A stretch of 64,000 bases of DNA from AWTP1-13 sp963775835 (GTDB lineage: Bacteria; Pseudomonadota; Alphaproteobacteria; Rhizobiales; Hyphomicrobiaceae), in contig CAVZKV010000028.1 in the NCBI GenBank assembly GCA_963775835.1, forward strand, positions 1 through 64,000. The letters are read 5' to 3'. This document shows positions 51,754 to 62,051 of the stretch, one piece after another (the stretch's first letter is position 1; each line of letters begins with the position of its first letter). Made by a program: the position numbers and the translations under genes. Below the pieces are notes generated by a model. It worked only from the letters and a program-made list of their open reading frames with translations. It did no database searches and was not told the origin of the DNA.

Positions 51754-53181
51754 TCAACCCGTGCCTTGGCGAGAAACACCGGTTGCTTGCTTCAGTGCTC
51801 GCCGCCTTTGATAACGCCCCCAGCCCGCGCTATCCGCCACCGGCGCACCGTCGCGGAAAATTGGGCGGCCCCGGACCAGCGTGTGCACGACCTGGCCTTG
51901 AAACTCCCAACCTTCATAGATCGAATAGCCGGCGGAGGAGACGACACCGGCCCGATCGAGCCTCCAACGTCGCTTAAGATCGACGATGGCGACGTCGGCG
52001 TCATGGCCCACCACGATGCCGCCCTTGCGCTGCCCGAGCCCCATCTCCTGTGCGGGATTGTGCGCCAGCACCTCCGCGATGCGCTGAAGCGGAAGACCAC
52101 GGCGGAAGTGGCCCTCGCTCAGCATCACGGCAAGCAGCGTTTCGAGCCCGGGGCAGCCCGGAGATGCGCTCCAAATGCCCCCGGCCTTGCCTGAGAGATC
52201 GCGGTGGACATGGTCGGTTGCGACCGTGTCGATCTCACCGTTGGCGATGCCAGCCCAAAGGGCTTCCCGATCGGGCGCCTCGCGCAGCGGCGGGTTGATC
52301 TTGCCGGTGTCGCCTCCAGCAAAGCTGACGTCGTGCGTCAAATAGTGCGGACAGGTTTCGATGGCGATCCGGCAGCCGCGGGCGCGGGCGCTGAGCGCCG
52401 CCTCGAGTGCGGCCGCCGATGTGGTGTGGACGATATACAGCCCGCAGCCAGTCGCTTGAGCGACGAGGCCGGCCCGCTGCACCGCGTCGGCTTCCACGAA
52501 GGGCGGGCGTGACGCGTTCCAAGTCGCAAGGCCACCCTTGCCATCGGGATCGGCCGCCCGTAGGCGTTCCCGCAACACCCAGGACATCTCGATGTTCTCC
52601 GGATGAGGACACACGATCCCGCCGGACCGCGCGGCGGCCTCGCATAGTCGCAACAGAAAGCCATCGTCGATGTCGGGCAGGCCCAGGCGTTTGCCCTCGC
52701 CGCCACGATTGTTCATGAAAATCTTGAACGAGGGGGCACCGAAATCTGATGCGTAGGCTGGCACGCTGGCGAGCTGGGCCTCGGTGGAGATGATAAAATG
52801 ATAACCAAAGTCGATGCGCGCGCCCGCTTCGGTGACCTTGACCACGTCCTCGAAAATGGCTTCGAACGGCTCGGTGGCCATCAGGTAGGGAATAAAGGTG
52901 GTAATGCCGCCGGCGGCGGCCGCGGCGGTCTCCTGGGCGGCGTCGTCGGCCACGCGTGGGCGCGAAATGTCCTTGCCGTGCCCGAGATGCAGATGGGCAT
53001 CGACGACGCCGGGAAATACCGTCAAGCCGGTAATCTCCAGCCGCTCCCGGGCGGAGACGGCCGCTCCCGGCGCGAGGATTGCCGCAAACTTACCATTAAG
53101 GATCGCAAGGTCGGCTGCGACGGGAGCCGCGCCCGGTAGCAGGACGTCGCCGCCGCCAAGGACGAGGTCGAAGTGCGTCAT
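51754..53181 (-). CDS. Dihydropyrimidinase/allantoinase-like cyclic amidohydrolase
   Basis: 475 aa. Metal-binding DAHLHLGHG after VFPGVVDA; later segments FKIFMNNRGGEGKRLGL (the lysine expected to be carboxylated), IVCPHPENIEMS, YIVHTTSAAALEAAL, ETCPHYLTHD and VATDHVHRDLSG supply the remaining histidine and aspartate ligands. Typical of hydantoinase/dihydroorotase/allantoinase enzymes that open cyclic amides. Last gene of the long minus-strand operon; ATGA overlap with the MmgE/PrpD gene before it. Confidence 0.9.
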   Translation of the reverse strand: MTHFDLVLGGGDVLLPGAAPVAADLAILNGKFAAILAPGAAVSARERLEITGLTVFPGVVDAHLHLGHGKDISRPRVADDAAQETAAAAAGGITTFIPYLMATEPFEAIFEDVVKVTEAGARIDFGYHFIISTEAQLASVPAYASDFGAPSFKIFMNNRGGEGKRLGLPDIDDGFLLRLCEAAARSGGIVCPHPENIEMSWVLRERLRAADPDGKGGLATWNASRPPFVEADAVQRAGLVAQATGCGLYIVHTTSAAALEAALSARARGCRIAIETCPHYLTHDVSFAGGDTGKINPPLREAPDREALWAGIANGEIDTVATDHVHRDLSGKAGGIWSASPGCPGLETLLAVMLSEGHFRRGLPLQRIAEVLAHNPAQEMGLGQRKGGIVVGHDADVAIVDLKRRWRLDRAGVVSSAGYSIYEGWEFQGQVVHTLVRGRPIFRDGAPVADSAGWGRYQRRRALKQATGVSRQGTG

Positions 53182-54572
53182 GAGTTTGCTCCGAAGCAGG
53201 CGTTGGCGGGTGGGGACAACAGATGCACGCCAAGACGCGCGGTGGCATGGTCCGCGAGCGTGTCGACGGCGTCCTCGAGCTCGGCGACGGCAGCCCCGTC
53301 AAGGCAAAGCGCGGCGTTGGCACGGAATTTGGCTTTGACCTGAGCGGCGCTGGCTGGGCGGGTGGCGCCGCCGAAGACGTCCTCGATCCGACAGCGCTGC
53401 TCGCGGCAATCGCTGAACACCACCGTCAACTCGGCCTCGAAGCGCTGCGGAAATTGCGAGGCCCCGAGGGGCGACCAGCTCACGCGTGCGGCAAGTTCGC
53501 GTACCGCCCCGGCCGGGGGCTGAGCAAACGTCGCATGGCCAATGGCGCCGTCGGTGAGACGTGCCGCCACCACGATCGGCAGGCTCCAGCGGGCCTCGTG
53601 GCCGGTCGCAGGGGCCTGCTTGCGTGCCCACGGCTCGCAAATGATCTGTGCGGCGCCAGGCGCCACCAGGCAGTTGACGGCACGGATATCGGCCGGGTGC
53701 ACCGCACCGAGTTGATCGAGCGCCTCCACGTAGGGATGCAGGTAGTGGCAGCAGGGCAGGAATTTAAAGGCCGCCTCCCGGATATGCCATTGCCGGCCGA
53801 GCGTTGCCAGCAAAGCCGTGAATTCTTCGACGGCGACGGCGCCGTCCGCGGCAAATTGCTTGAACAACCCCATTCGCCCCTCGAGCGCGGTTTCGGGGCC
53901 ATTGAGCCCGGCGGCTGCCAGCCGCGCCGCCACCAGGCCGGCGTGCGCCGCCCAGCCCGGGTGCATCGATTTGACCGAGGCGCCGTTGCTGAGGAATTCG
54001 AACACACCCGAGGCTTGGCTGAGCGCAATGCCGAGCGCGGCGACCGTGCGGTTCTCGTCGAGTTTTGCAATCTCGGCCGCCTGCAAGGCCGCCACCAGGG
54101 TGCCGCCGACCGAGGTGACCTGGAAGCCGCGCGCTTGAAAGGCGCCCGGCGCCGCGAGGCCGATGCGCACCAGAACCTCCCAGCCAAGGATGTAGGCGCG
54201 GAGCAGGTCTTCACCGCTGGCTTCGGCCTCCTGCGCCGCCGCTAGCGCGGCCGGCGCCAGCACGGCACTTCCGTGCACGATCGAACCCGTATGCGTGTCG
54301 TCGTATTCGAGGCCGTGCATGAGCCCCCCATTGAGGAGGGCCGCCGTCGCGGTGTCTCGCGTCAGACTGGTCCCCAAGACGTTCGCGGGCCCAGCGCCGC
54401 CGAGGGCCGCTGCGGCGCTGAGATAAGGTCGGCCGACACCGGTGCCCGCGGAGGCCAGCGCGACGCCGATGGCATCGAGCAAATGCAGGCGACCACACGC
54501 GAGTACGTCTGCGGGAATGTCGGCAAATCCGATGGCGCGGAGCTTGCGCGCAAGCTGGCGCGACAAGGTCAT
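53178..54572 (-). CDS. MmgE/PrpD family protein (operon copy 1)
   Basis: 464 aa. Family pattern: LHLLDAIGVALASAGTGVGR, NGGLMHGLEYDDTHTGSIVH (the helical H..YDD..H pair), YILGWEVLVRIGLAAPGAFQ, SNGASVKSMHPGWAAHAGLV, FKFLPCCHYLHPYVEALDQL. Acts on tricarboxylate- or related organic acids as dehydratase, decarboxylase or epimerase. Overlaps the neighbours by four bases on both sides, so it is made together with the FAD enzyme and amidohydrolase. Confidence 0.9.
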   Translation of the reverse strand: MTLSRQLARKLRAIGFADIPADVLACGRLHLLDAIGVALASAGTGVGRPYLSAAAALGGAGPANVLGTSLTRDTATAALLNGGLMHGLEYDDTHTGSIVHGSAVLAPAALAAAQEAEASGEDLLRAYILGWEVLVRIGLAAPGAFQARGFQVTSVGGTLVAALQAAEIAKLDENRTVAALGIALSQASGVFEFLSNGASVKSMHPGWAAHAGLVAARLAAAGLNGPETALEGRMGLFKQFAADGAVAVEEFTALLATLGRQWHIREAAFKFLPCCHYLHPYVEALDQLGAVHPADIRAVNCLVAPGAAQIICEPWARKQAPATGHEARWSLPIVVAARLTDGAIGHATFAQPPAGAVRELAARVSWSPLGASQFPQRFEAELTVVFSDCREQRCRIEDVFGGATRPASAAQVKAKFRANAALCLDGAAVAELEDAVDTLADHATARLGVHLLSPPANACFGANS

Positions 54573-55942
54573 GAGTTTTCTCCCCTGACCTCGGCCGCCG
54601 CCGCGAGCCCCGCCAGGCGCCCCAGCGCGATGGCCGATAGCAGGCCATTACCGGAGGCATAGCCGGCAGCGCCGCTGCGCCCCGACAGGCCCCCGGCGGC
54701 ACCGCCCCCTGCGAACAGGTTCGGGATCGGTCTCGCCTTGCTGTCGAGCACGCGGCCATCGAGGTCGACGGCCAGTCCGCCTTGGGTGTGGAATAGTCCA
54801 GGCACGACGCGACATCCATAAAGGCGCTGATCCAGCGGACCAAGGCCGAAATCGCGTCGGCCGAACGCGTCGGCAAGCTCGCCGCGGGCGGACCGCTGCG
54901 CGTCGAGGACGGTGGCCGCGAGGGTGCCAGGCTCGATGCCGAGCAGCTTTGCCAAATCCTGCGCCGTCGCGGCCGCCTTGAAGCCGCCGCGCCGTGCAAG
55001 CTCGACGAACTCTTCTTCCAGCGCTGCCACATCGTACATTTTCTGATCGAAGATGGCATAGCGCGGCGCGGCCTCGGCCAGCACTTTGGGCGTGAAACCG
55101 GAGTAGCCCGCGCTTTCGTCGCCGAAGCGCCGGGCCGCCGCATTGACGATGATGCCGCCCTTTTCGATCGTGGTCCATGACAGCAAGTTCCCGTGCGGAT
55201 CAGCGACCGCGGCGTAGCCTTGGTAGGCGCCAATATTTGCGAAGGCCGCGCCAAGCGCCTCGCCCCACAGCACAGCTTCACCCGTCGATCCCAAGGCGCC
55301 GAAATAGGGCGCGCCCGCGATTTCGGGGCAGAAGCGGGCAACGAGCGCGGCATTGCCGGCATAGCCGTTGACGGCGAGAATGGTCTTGGCGGCGTGAACG
55401 GTCGAGCTTTCACCCGATGCCGTCTTTAGGCGGGCACCGACCACCGCATTGCCGGCGGCGCTGAGCTGATCGACGCCATTGCCGAGGGCGAGCGGAATGG
55501 CGCGTCGGGCAACGGCTGCCAATAGGTCGTCGACCAGATCCTGGCCACGCCGCGAGGTTGGCGCGTGCAGGCGCTGAACGCTATGGCCCACATGCTTATA
55601 GGCGGTCACCAGCGACAGACGGGCGCCGACGCAATCGACCAGCCACTCCACGGTGGGCGCGGATTGCTCGGCCAGGTGCCGCACCAGTTCCGGGCAGTCG
55701 GTCTCGCCGGCGATGCGCATGAGATCCTCGATCAGACGCGCCGGGCTATCCTCGATGCCGGCCGCACGCTGGTAGCGCGTGCCGGCGCCGGGGATCGAGC
55801 CCGTGGACAGCGACGAGTTGCCGCCCGGGGCGGCGCGCTTTTCCACGATCGCCACCGACGCCCCCGCGTCGTGTCCGGCGATCGCGGCCGCAAGCCCGCA
55901 GGCGCCGGCGCCGATGACGAGGATGTCGAGGTCTTGGCGCAT
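54569..55942 (-). CDS. FAD-dependent fumarate-reductase-type oxidoreductase
   Basis: 457 aa from ATG 55942 (a GTG at 55990 is the alternative). FAD fold: ILVIGAGACGLAAAIAGHDA at the N-terminus; the mid domain has HVGHSVQRLHAPTSRRGQDL, TILAVNGYAGNAALVARFCP and GSTGEAVLWGEALGAAFANI. A second FAD signature near the end (FAGGGAAGGLSGRSGAAGYA). Similar to flavoproteins that reduce or dehydrogenate an alpha,beta-bond of carboxylates (fumarate reductase, 3-ketosteroid dehydrogenase). A soluble version without heme or signal peptide. Confidence 0.88.
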   Translation of the reverse strand: MRQDLDILVIGAGACGLAAAIAGHDAGASVAIVEKRAAPGGNSSLSTGSIPGAGTRYQRAAGIEDSPARLIEDLMRIAGETDCPELVRHLAEQSAPTVEWLVDCVGARLSLVTAYKHVGHSVQRLHAPTSRRGQDLVDDLLAAVARRAIPLALGNGVDQLSAAGNAVVGARLKTASGESSTVHAAKTILAVNGYAGNAALVARFCPEIAGAPYFGALGSTGEAVLWGEALGAAFANIGAYQGYAAVADPHGNLLSWTTIEKGGIIVNAAARRFGDESAGYSGFTPKVLAEAAPRYAIFDQKMYDVAALEEEFVELARRGGFKAAATAQDLAKLLGIEPGTLAATVLDAQRSARGELADAFGRRDFGLGPLDQRLYGCRVVPGLFHTQGGLAVDLDGRVLDSKARPIPNLFAGGGAAGGLSGRSGAAGYASGNGLLSAIALGRLAGLAAAAEVRGENS

Positions 55943-55990
55943 GGCTCGGAAGTTCCCATCTTTGCTGGTTGGGGCGCCGCTGGCCGCCAC

Positions 55991-57385
55991 TCAATGTGGT
56001 TGCGCCACCATTGCCGCCATGTCGTCGGCCCAGCGGTTTTGCGATGTCGCCAAATCCGCAAGGCCTTTGGCCATGGCCGGGTAAAGCTCGCCGGTCAGCG
56101 CAGCGATCTTGCCCCGCAGCTCGGTCTCGCTGAAAGGATCGTCCGGTCCGCCGCGGGCGCTGTCGATGCTCACCGCCCTGCGGCTGCCGTCGGTGAGCGT
56201 CACCTCGACGCGGGCGGGCCGATCTTTGGGCCACGGCCTGAGGTCCTCGTGCGGCACCAGGCGAATGCGGCTGCGCAGCGCCGTGACGCGCGGGTCGGAC
56301 AACGAGCCGCGCGCGAAAGCGCCTGCTCCGGCGCTGCCGTGAACGGCCGCCGTTGCGACCGCGTGCAGCATGGAAAATTTCCCGCCGAGCACCGTCTCGG
56401 GCTCGGCCGTCGCCAGCGTTTCGCCCATGGGGTGGGTTGCGACCAGGATCGCGGCGATGTTGGCCGGATCCTTGAGGGCGGGGACCTCGGCACGCAGGCG
56501 CAGGGTCGCCTCGACGGCAGAATGGGCATATTGGCAGCAGGCGATCATTTTGTGATAGCCGCTGCTGACCGCCCATGAGGTCCCAAGGCCCGCGGTGAGC
56601 CGGTCCGGCATGGCCTCATGCCCATAGCAGGTGGTCATGACGTCGAAGATCGTCTCGGGGAGACCGCCGATGCCAATGGGCGCCCAGTCGGCCGCACGAT
56701 AGCCCGCCCAGGCGCCGGTGGCGGTCCAGGCGTTGCGTGCGAGCGCCCCGGCGGGCGCATGGCTATAGGGTCCGGCGTGACTCATGCTCATTGCCGATGA
56801 CAGCGCCGCCGCGAAGTCCTTTGTGGTGTAGCCCCTGAGCCGCGCCAGCCCGGCCGCGGCGCCGAGCGGAGCGAAGGCACCGTGCGGATGCACCCGCAGC
56901 GGCTGGGCGGGGAAGGCGTGCGCGATGCGCGCGGTCACTTCATAGGCGACGGCGAGGCTGGCGATGACATCCGCCGTCGGCGCGCCCGTCGCTTCGGCTT
57001 CGGCGATAAGGGCCGGGATAATGTAGGCGCCTGCATGACAGGCGACGAGCCGATAGCCTTCGTCGAGTTCTGTCCAACAGATCGCCAAGCCGTTGGCGGC
57101 CGCGGCGGTGTAGCGATCGACGCGCACGGCGGTGCGGCCCAATACGGTGGCAGCGGCCGGACTGCCGGTGCTACGGGCAAGCTCTGCCTGTATGGCGACC
57201 ACTTCCGGCTCGGTCGCCGCCGCGACGATGGCGGCGACATCGTCCGAAAGGATGAGGCTCGCGCGCCGCCGCACCTGCGGTGGCACGGCAGCGAGCGAGG
57301 TCGTGGCCGCCCATGTGCAGAGCTCGACAAAACGATGGCCGCTTGCACGCCGCGCATCTGGTTGCGCGTTGTCCATCAAAACCAT
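55991..57385 (-). CDS. MmgE/PrpD family protein (operon copy 2)
   Basis: 464 aa: SLILSDDVAAIVAAATEPEV, NGLAICWTELDEGYRLVACH, VAYEVTARIAHAFPAQPLRV, HGAFAPLGAAAGLARLRGYT, MSMSHAGPYSHAPAGALARN, HKMIACCQYAHSAVEATLRL. Only distantly similar to the copy at 53178 (different H/Y/D spacing), so a separate specificity. Overlaps livF by ten bases, tying it to the transporter. Confidence 0.88.
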   Translation of the reverse strand: MVLMDNAQPDARRASGHRFVELCTWAATTSLAAVPPQVRRRASLILSDDVAAIVAAATEPEVVAIQAELARSTGSPAAATVLGRTAVRVDRYTAAAANGLAICWTELDEGYRLVACHAGAYIIPALIAEAEATGAPTADVIASLAVAYEVTARIAHAFPAQPLRVHPHGAFAPLGAAAGLARLRGYTTKDFAAALSSAMSMSHAGPYSHAPAGALARNAWTATGAWAGYRAADWAPIGIGGLPETIFDVMTTCYGHEAMPDRLTAGLGTSWAVSSGYHKMIACCQYAHSAVEATLRLRAEVPALKDPANIAAILVATHPMGETLATAEPETVLGGKFSMLHAVATAAVHGSAGAGAFARGSLSDPRVTALRSRIRLVPHEDLRPWPKDRPARVEVTLTDGSRRAVSIDSARGGPDDPFSETELRGKIAALTGELYPAMAKGLADLATSQNRWADDMAAMVAQPH

Positions 57386-58059
57386 TGCCAGAGGTCCTTT
57401 TTTGCCTCGAGTTCATGCGCCGGGCCTTCGAAGACGATCCGACCCGACTTCAAAATGACAGCGCGCTCGATGGCCTGTAGCGTGATCGGGACGTTCTGCT
57501 CGACGACCAGCAGGCCGGTGCCATAGCGTTGATTGACCTCCACGAGCCGCTTCATCACGGCTTCGATGATGATCGGCGCCAGGCCGGTGCACGGCTCGTC
57601 GAGCAGCAGCCATTTGGGCTTGGTCATCAGCGCCATGCCGAGCGCCAGCATTTGCTGTTCGCCCCCGCTCATGGAGCCGGCGGCTTGGTGGCGGCGCGCG
57701 TTCAGGATCGGAAACAGCTGGTAGATATGCTTGCTGAATGAGGGGTCGAACAGCAGGCCCGAGATCGTCAGGTTCTGCTCTACCGACAAATTCGGAAAGA
57801 CGTTGTGGCCCTGGGGCACGTAGGCGATGCCCGAGCGCACCGTGGCGGCGACGTTTCCGGCGGCAATCGGCGCTCCCTCGAATATGACGGTGCCGGCGCT
57901 CGGGGCGTGCGCGCCGACGATGCATTTGAGCAGCGTCGTCTTGCCGGCACCGTTATGGCCGAAGATGCCGACGCGAGCCGCCGGCGCCAGTTTCAGCGTG
58001 ATGCCGCTTAGCGCCGTCAGCGGGCCGTAACTGGCGGACAGATTGTCGATCGCGAGCAT
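57376..58059 (-). CDS. livF: Branched-chain-amino-acid-type ABC ATPase
   Basis: 227 aa. Walker A GHNGAGKTT at about 34-42, AYVPQGHNVFPNLSVEQNL (Q-loop), signature MSGGEQQMLALGMALM, Walker B LLLDEPCTGLAP, and VEQNV with the switch histidine replaced by asparagine-like context. Full length, no frame damage: the last undamaged transporter gene in this operon. Partner of the livG-type ATPase. Confidence 0.92.
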   Translation of the reverse strand: MLAIDNLSASYGPLTALSGITLKLAPAARVGIFGHNGAGKTTLLKCIVGAHAPSAGTVIFEGAPIAAGNVAATVRSGIAYVPQGHNVFPNLSVEQNLTISGLLFDPSFSKHIYQLFPILNARRHQAAGSMSGGEQQMLALGMALMTKPKWLLLDEPCTGLAPIIIEAVMKRLVEVNQRYGTGLLVVEQNVPITLQAIERAVILKSGRIVFEGPAHELEAKKDLWQWF

Positions 58060-58073
58060 GTATGTTCCGACTC

Positions 58074-58827
58074 TCAGTGCCCAAAATAGAGCTCGGTGAG
58101 CTCGGGATTGGCGATCAGCTCGGCAATGCTGCCCCGCGCCAGAATTCGGCCTTGAAACATGAACACCGCCTCGTCACAGAGGTCGCGGATGAAGGCGACG
58201 TTGTGTTCGACGACGCAGACGGCGACGCCCGATTGCGCGACCTCGCGAACGATCTTTTGCATCGCCTCATAGGCTTGGCCTTCGACGCCGGCCATCGGCT
58301 CATCGAGCAGGAGACAGCGGGCATCATTCATCAGCGCGCGGGCGACGCCCACGAGCTTCTGCTGACCATAGGGCAGGTCGCCGACGGATTTATCGGCGGT
58401 ATCCGGCAAGCCAATGCGGGCCAGAATATCGAGGGCTTTTGCGCGTGCGGCCTTGGCAGCGGAGCGGACCTTGCCCGGCCGGAACATGAGCGTGACCAGC
58501 AATTCTGCCGGATAGTGGCGGGCACCGATGATCAGATTGTCGATCACCGACAGCGAAGGGAAGAGCCGAACGTGCTGCCAGGTGCGCGCCAAGCCGCGCC
58601 GCGCCCGCTCGTGCAGGGCCAAGCCGTCAAGCGACTTGCCATCGAGCGTGATCGTGCCGGCGTCGGGTGCATAAAGGCCCGAGACGAGATTGAACAGCGA
58701 GGTCTTGCCGGCGCCATTCGGCCCGATCAAGCCCGAGGATCCGACCCTGGCGCATCGACCAGATCAATGTTGTCTGCGACGACGATGCCGCCAAAGCTCT
58801 TGCTGAGAGGCCCTTGACCTCGAGCAT
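58074..58827 (-). pseudogene. livG: ABC ATPase LivG, frame-shifted at the N-terminus
   Basis: From 58730 downward a complete ATPase reads GPNGAGKTSLFNLVSG, ARTWQHVRLFPSLSVIDNLI, LPYGQQKLVGVARALMNDAR, LLLDEPMAGVEGQAYEA and VVEHNVAFIRDLCDEA. The first 30-40 codons, from ATG 58827 (MLEVKGLS), spread over three frames (SKSFGGIVVADNIDLV, then MRQGRILGL, then GLIGPNGAGKT). Three single-base indels lie within about 100 bases. Everything after is intact; sequence error is likely. Confidence 0.85.
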
Positions 58828-58828
58828 C

Positions 58829-59724
58829 TCAGCCGCCTCCGCGCCTTGCGCGGCCGTCGAGGTCCAGGTAGTGCCGGCCTGCATCAATCCGCCCGGGCGA
58901 AGGAACATGAAAATCAGCACGAAGCCCGTGAACAGCAGCCCCTGCAGCGGTCCCAGAAGAACCGGCGGCAGATTCAGGAACGTGATGGCCTGCGGCAGGA
59001 TCTGCAGCAGGATGGCGCCGACCACGGGCCCCCATGGGCGTCCTGAGTCCGCCGACGACGACCATGGTCAGGATCGTCGACGACATCAGGATTTCGAATT
59101 GTTCCGACCGTGACGAAGCGGAAATAGTGCGCATAAAGCGCGCCGGCAAACCCGGCGATGCCGGAGCCCAGCGCGAAGATCGAGACTTGATCCACTTCGC
59201 GTCGCGGCCGAGCGCGGCAAAGGCCACCTCGTCGTCCCGCATGGCGCTGATCGCACGGCCGTAGTCGCTGTGGGCGATCCAGCGCACCAACAACACGACG
59301 GCAACCGCCGCGCACGCTGCACCAGCGCGACATAGGACGACGCGCCCGAAGCTCGGCACGAGGAAAGCTGGAATGCCCGATACGCCGCTGGCGCCGCCGG
59401 TGAAGCGCAGGTTCTTGATCAGCTCGATCATGCCCAGCTGAAAGCCGATGCTGGCAATCAACAGATAGTCGCCGGAGATGCGCAAGGCGGGCAGCGACAT
59501 CAGCGACCGACAGCGCGGTGGCCAGCAGCGGCGCCAGCCAGCATCGCAGCGGCACGGGCAGGCCGAGCATCGCGCGCCAGCAGCGCCGACGTATAGGCGC
59601 CGAGCCCATAGAAAATCGGGTGCGCGATCGAGATCAGCCCGCCGTAGCCGATGACGAGGTTGAAGCTCGACGCCAGAATGACGAACAAGCCGATGAGAAT
59701 GATGACGGAATAGATGTAGTCCAT
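58829..59724 (-). pseudogene. livM: Branched-chain-type permease LivM with at least five frame changes
   Basis: Begins MDYIYSVIILIGLFVILASS at 59724. Pieces follow in different frames: NLVIGYGGLISIAHPIFYGL, LVPSFGRVV, LRISGDYLLIASIGFQLGMI, LVRWIAHSDYGRAISAMRDD, SIFALGSGIAGFAGALYAHY, STILTMVVVGGLRTP and LPPVLLGPLQGLLFTGFVLI, ending with the TGA at 58829-58831. All are characteristic LivM segments in correct order; only the frame changes. Expected about 295-300 residues. Confidence 0.8.
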
Positions 59725-60667
59725 CGCGTCGTCACTCGACCGATTGCGCGCGCTTGTCGGCCGCCGGCGCGTCACGGCATCAGCCCTGCGCGAGCTTCCT
59801 GACAGCCGTGCGGGCAGGCGAATACCCTGCGGAAAGAAGATGATCGTCGCGAACAGGAACACGTAGAGCAGAAATCCCTGCCACTCCGACGGGATGACGA
59901 GAATGCTCGCATTCTGCACGACGCCGAGCACGACCGCCGCGAGCGCCGCGCCCCAGATCATTGCCGATGCCGCCGAGGATCGTCGCCAGGGTCGCAAACA
60001 ACATCATCTCGAGGCTGGTCAGCGGCTGAACCTGCGCGCGCGTGCCGTAGAGGAACATGCCGGTCGCGACCAAGGCGCCGCAATCAACATCGTCAGCATG
60101 TACACCGCGCGCCGGTCGATGCCATAGAACTCGGCGAGGCGGGATTGTCGGCGACCGCCACCATGAACTGGCCGCGTCGCGTAAAGCGCAGAAACAGCCA
60201 CAGCGCCGCCACGGCGCCGAGCGTCGCGAGCACAGCCGGCACGTCCCAGGCACTCACCGCGATCTCGCCGACCAGCGTCACGGGCCAGAACAACTGCGGG
60301 AAGATCGTCTTCGGCCAGGTGCCGAACAGCAAGCATGGCGAGATAGGCGATGAACTCGGAGGCGACGATCGTGAAGATGAAGACGAACATGGGCGAGGCT
60401 TGATTGCGCCGCAGCGTCGCAAAGCCGAAGTTCTCCAGCACCCAAGCGCTGACCAGCGTTGCCGCCAGCGCAAGCCGCAAAGCGCATGCGGTCCCCCGAG
60501 GCCAGCCCAGGCAATCGACGCCGTGAGCCGTATAGAACGCAATGGTCATCAACCCCGCCTGCGCGAAATTGAAGACGCCGTTGACCTTCGAGCACCAGAG
60601 CGAAGGCGACCGCAAACAGCACGTAGTAGCTGCCGGTCGCGAGCGAGGTCCAAAGGATCTGCGCCAT
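59725..60667 (-). pseudogene. livH: Branched-chain-type permease LivH with frame changes
   Basis: Starts MAQILWTSLATGSYYVLFAV at 60667, then NGVFNFAQAGLMTIAFY in a second frame, FGFATLRRNQASPMFVFIFT and VASEFIAYLAMLA, later FYGIDRRAVYMLTMLIAA, and SLEMMLFATLATILGGIG in another. The C-terminus (GFLLYVFLFATIIFFPQGIR) runs directly into livM. Right order and about normal length, but the exact stop cannot be placed because of the indels. Confidence 0.75.
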
Positions 60668-60820
60668 GGTTGTCCAGATTAAACATGTGAACCGCGTCGG
60701 TCCTGCGGGCATGCGGCGCTCACGGCTGCGGGGCCGGCTCGAGCGCAAGGTCGTTGTCACCATCGACGGTCATGGCACATTGCCTGCCCGTGCGCTCTGG
60801 CGCAGCAAGTGCGCTCAGAT

Positions 60821-62014
60821 CTATCGTGCGAACGTCACTTGGCGACCCTTCGGCACCCATTTGCCGTCCTTCACCTCGACCAGATAGACGGGCTTCGACA
60901 CCGTGTGGCTGTCGGAAACGGTCATCGCATCCGGTCAAGGGAAGATCGAAGGTCGCCATCGCCAGCATCTCCTTGCGGAAATTTTCTCCGGTCGGTGCCA
61001 GTCCCTTCTTGTCCATGGACGTGAAGATCGCGGCCACCATATACGGCGCGTCATGCAGGTATTGGGTGTAGGGCAGACCATTCGGCTCGCGCTTTTCCTC
61101 TTTCTTCCAGCGCTCGACGTACGCGGCGACGGCCGGCAGATCGGTCACGCCCGGCGCCAAGCGAGGTGGCGATGATGCCCTCGGCAGCCTGCCGAGCTGC
61201 TCGATCACTTTGGGATTGTAGATCGCCGAATAGGAGGTGATCGGCTGGTTGAGACCCAATTGGCGCATCTGCGCCAGCCACCTGCGGCATGTCTGCGACG
61301 AGCCCATGCAGATGAATGATGTCCGGCTGAGCCGAGCGCACCTTCAGCATGGCGCCGGTGAAATCGGTCGCCTTCGGATCGTAGGCCTCGTAAGCGACGA
61401 TCTCGCCACCCGCCTTGGTGAAGGTGTCTCGATAGACCTGTGCTTGCGACAATGCCGGTGTCGTTGTTGATGTAGAGGACCGCAGCCTTTTTCTTGCCCG
61501 ATCTTCTCGACCGAGTAGCGGGCCACGCGCCGAGACATCGACGTCGGCGAGCGGGAACGTCGTGTAGACGTAGTCGCCGAGCTTGGCGATGTCGGGCGAG
61601 TTGGCGCCGATCGACAACTCGACCACCTTGTTGTCGTTGGCAATCGGCGCGACCGCGCGCACGACCGACGACCAGGCCGTGATGAAGACCGGAACCTTCT
61701 CAACGCTGACCAGCCGATTGACGGCATTGATGCCGACTTGCGGGTCGGCCTGCGTGTCGAGCACGATCATCTCGAGCTTCTTGCCGTTGACGCCGCCCTT
61801 GGCGTTGATGTGCGTCGACGGCCCATTGCGCAGCCTTGACCTGGTCGGCGCCATAGAGCGCCTGCGATCCGGACAAGGGCATGGCGAGGCCGAACTTGTA
61901 GGTTGCGGGTGCCTGCGCCGGCGCGGCGCCGGCAAGTGTCATGAACAGCACGCGCGGCGCCGCCTGCCAAGAGTGTCGCGCGGCGGCTTTGTGAGACGTG
62001 CTTGGCATGGTCAT
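60821..62014 (-). pseudogene. Branched-chain-type solute-binding protein (LivK-like), frame-shifted
   Basis: ATG 62014 (MTMPSTSHKAAARHSW) opens a signal peptide; YKFGLAMPLSGSQALYG begins the periplasmic-binding fold. A second frame carries INAKGGVNGKKLEMIVLD, VNRLVSVEKVPVFITAWSS, TDFTGAMLKVRSAQPDIIHL. A third carries MRQLGLNQPITSYSAIYNPK and LPYTQYLHDAPYMVAAIFTS. The end, YLVEVKDGKWVPKGRQVTFA, stops at 60821. At least five frame changes; the ligand is unknown. Confidence 0.8.
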
Positions 62015-62051
62015 GTGGCTCCTCCCTTGCGTTGTCGAGTGATGCGTGAGT

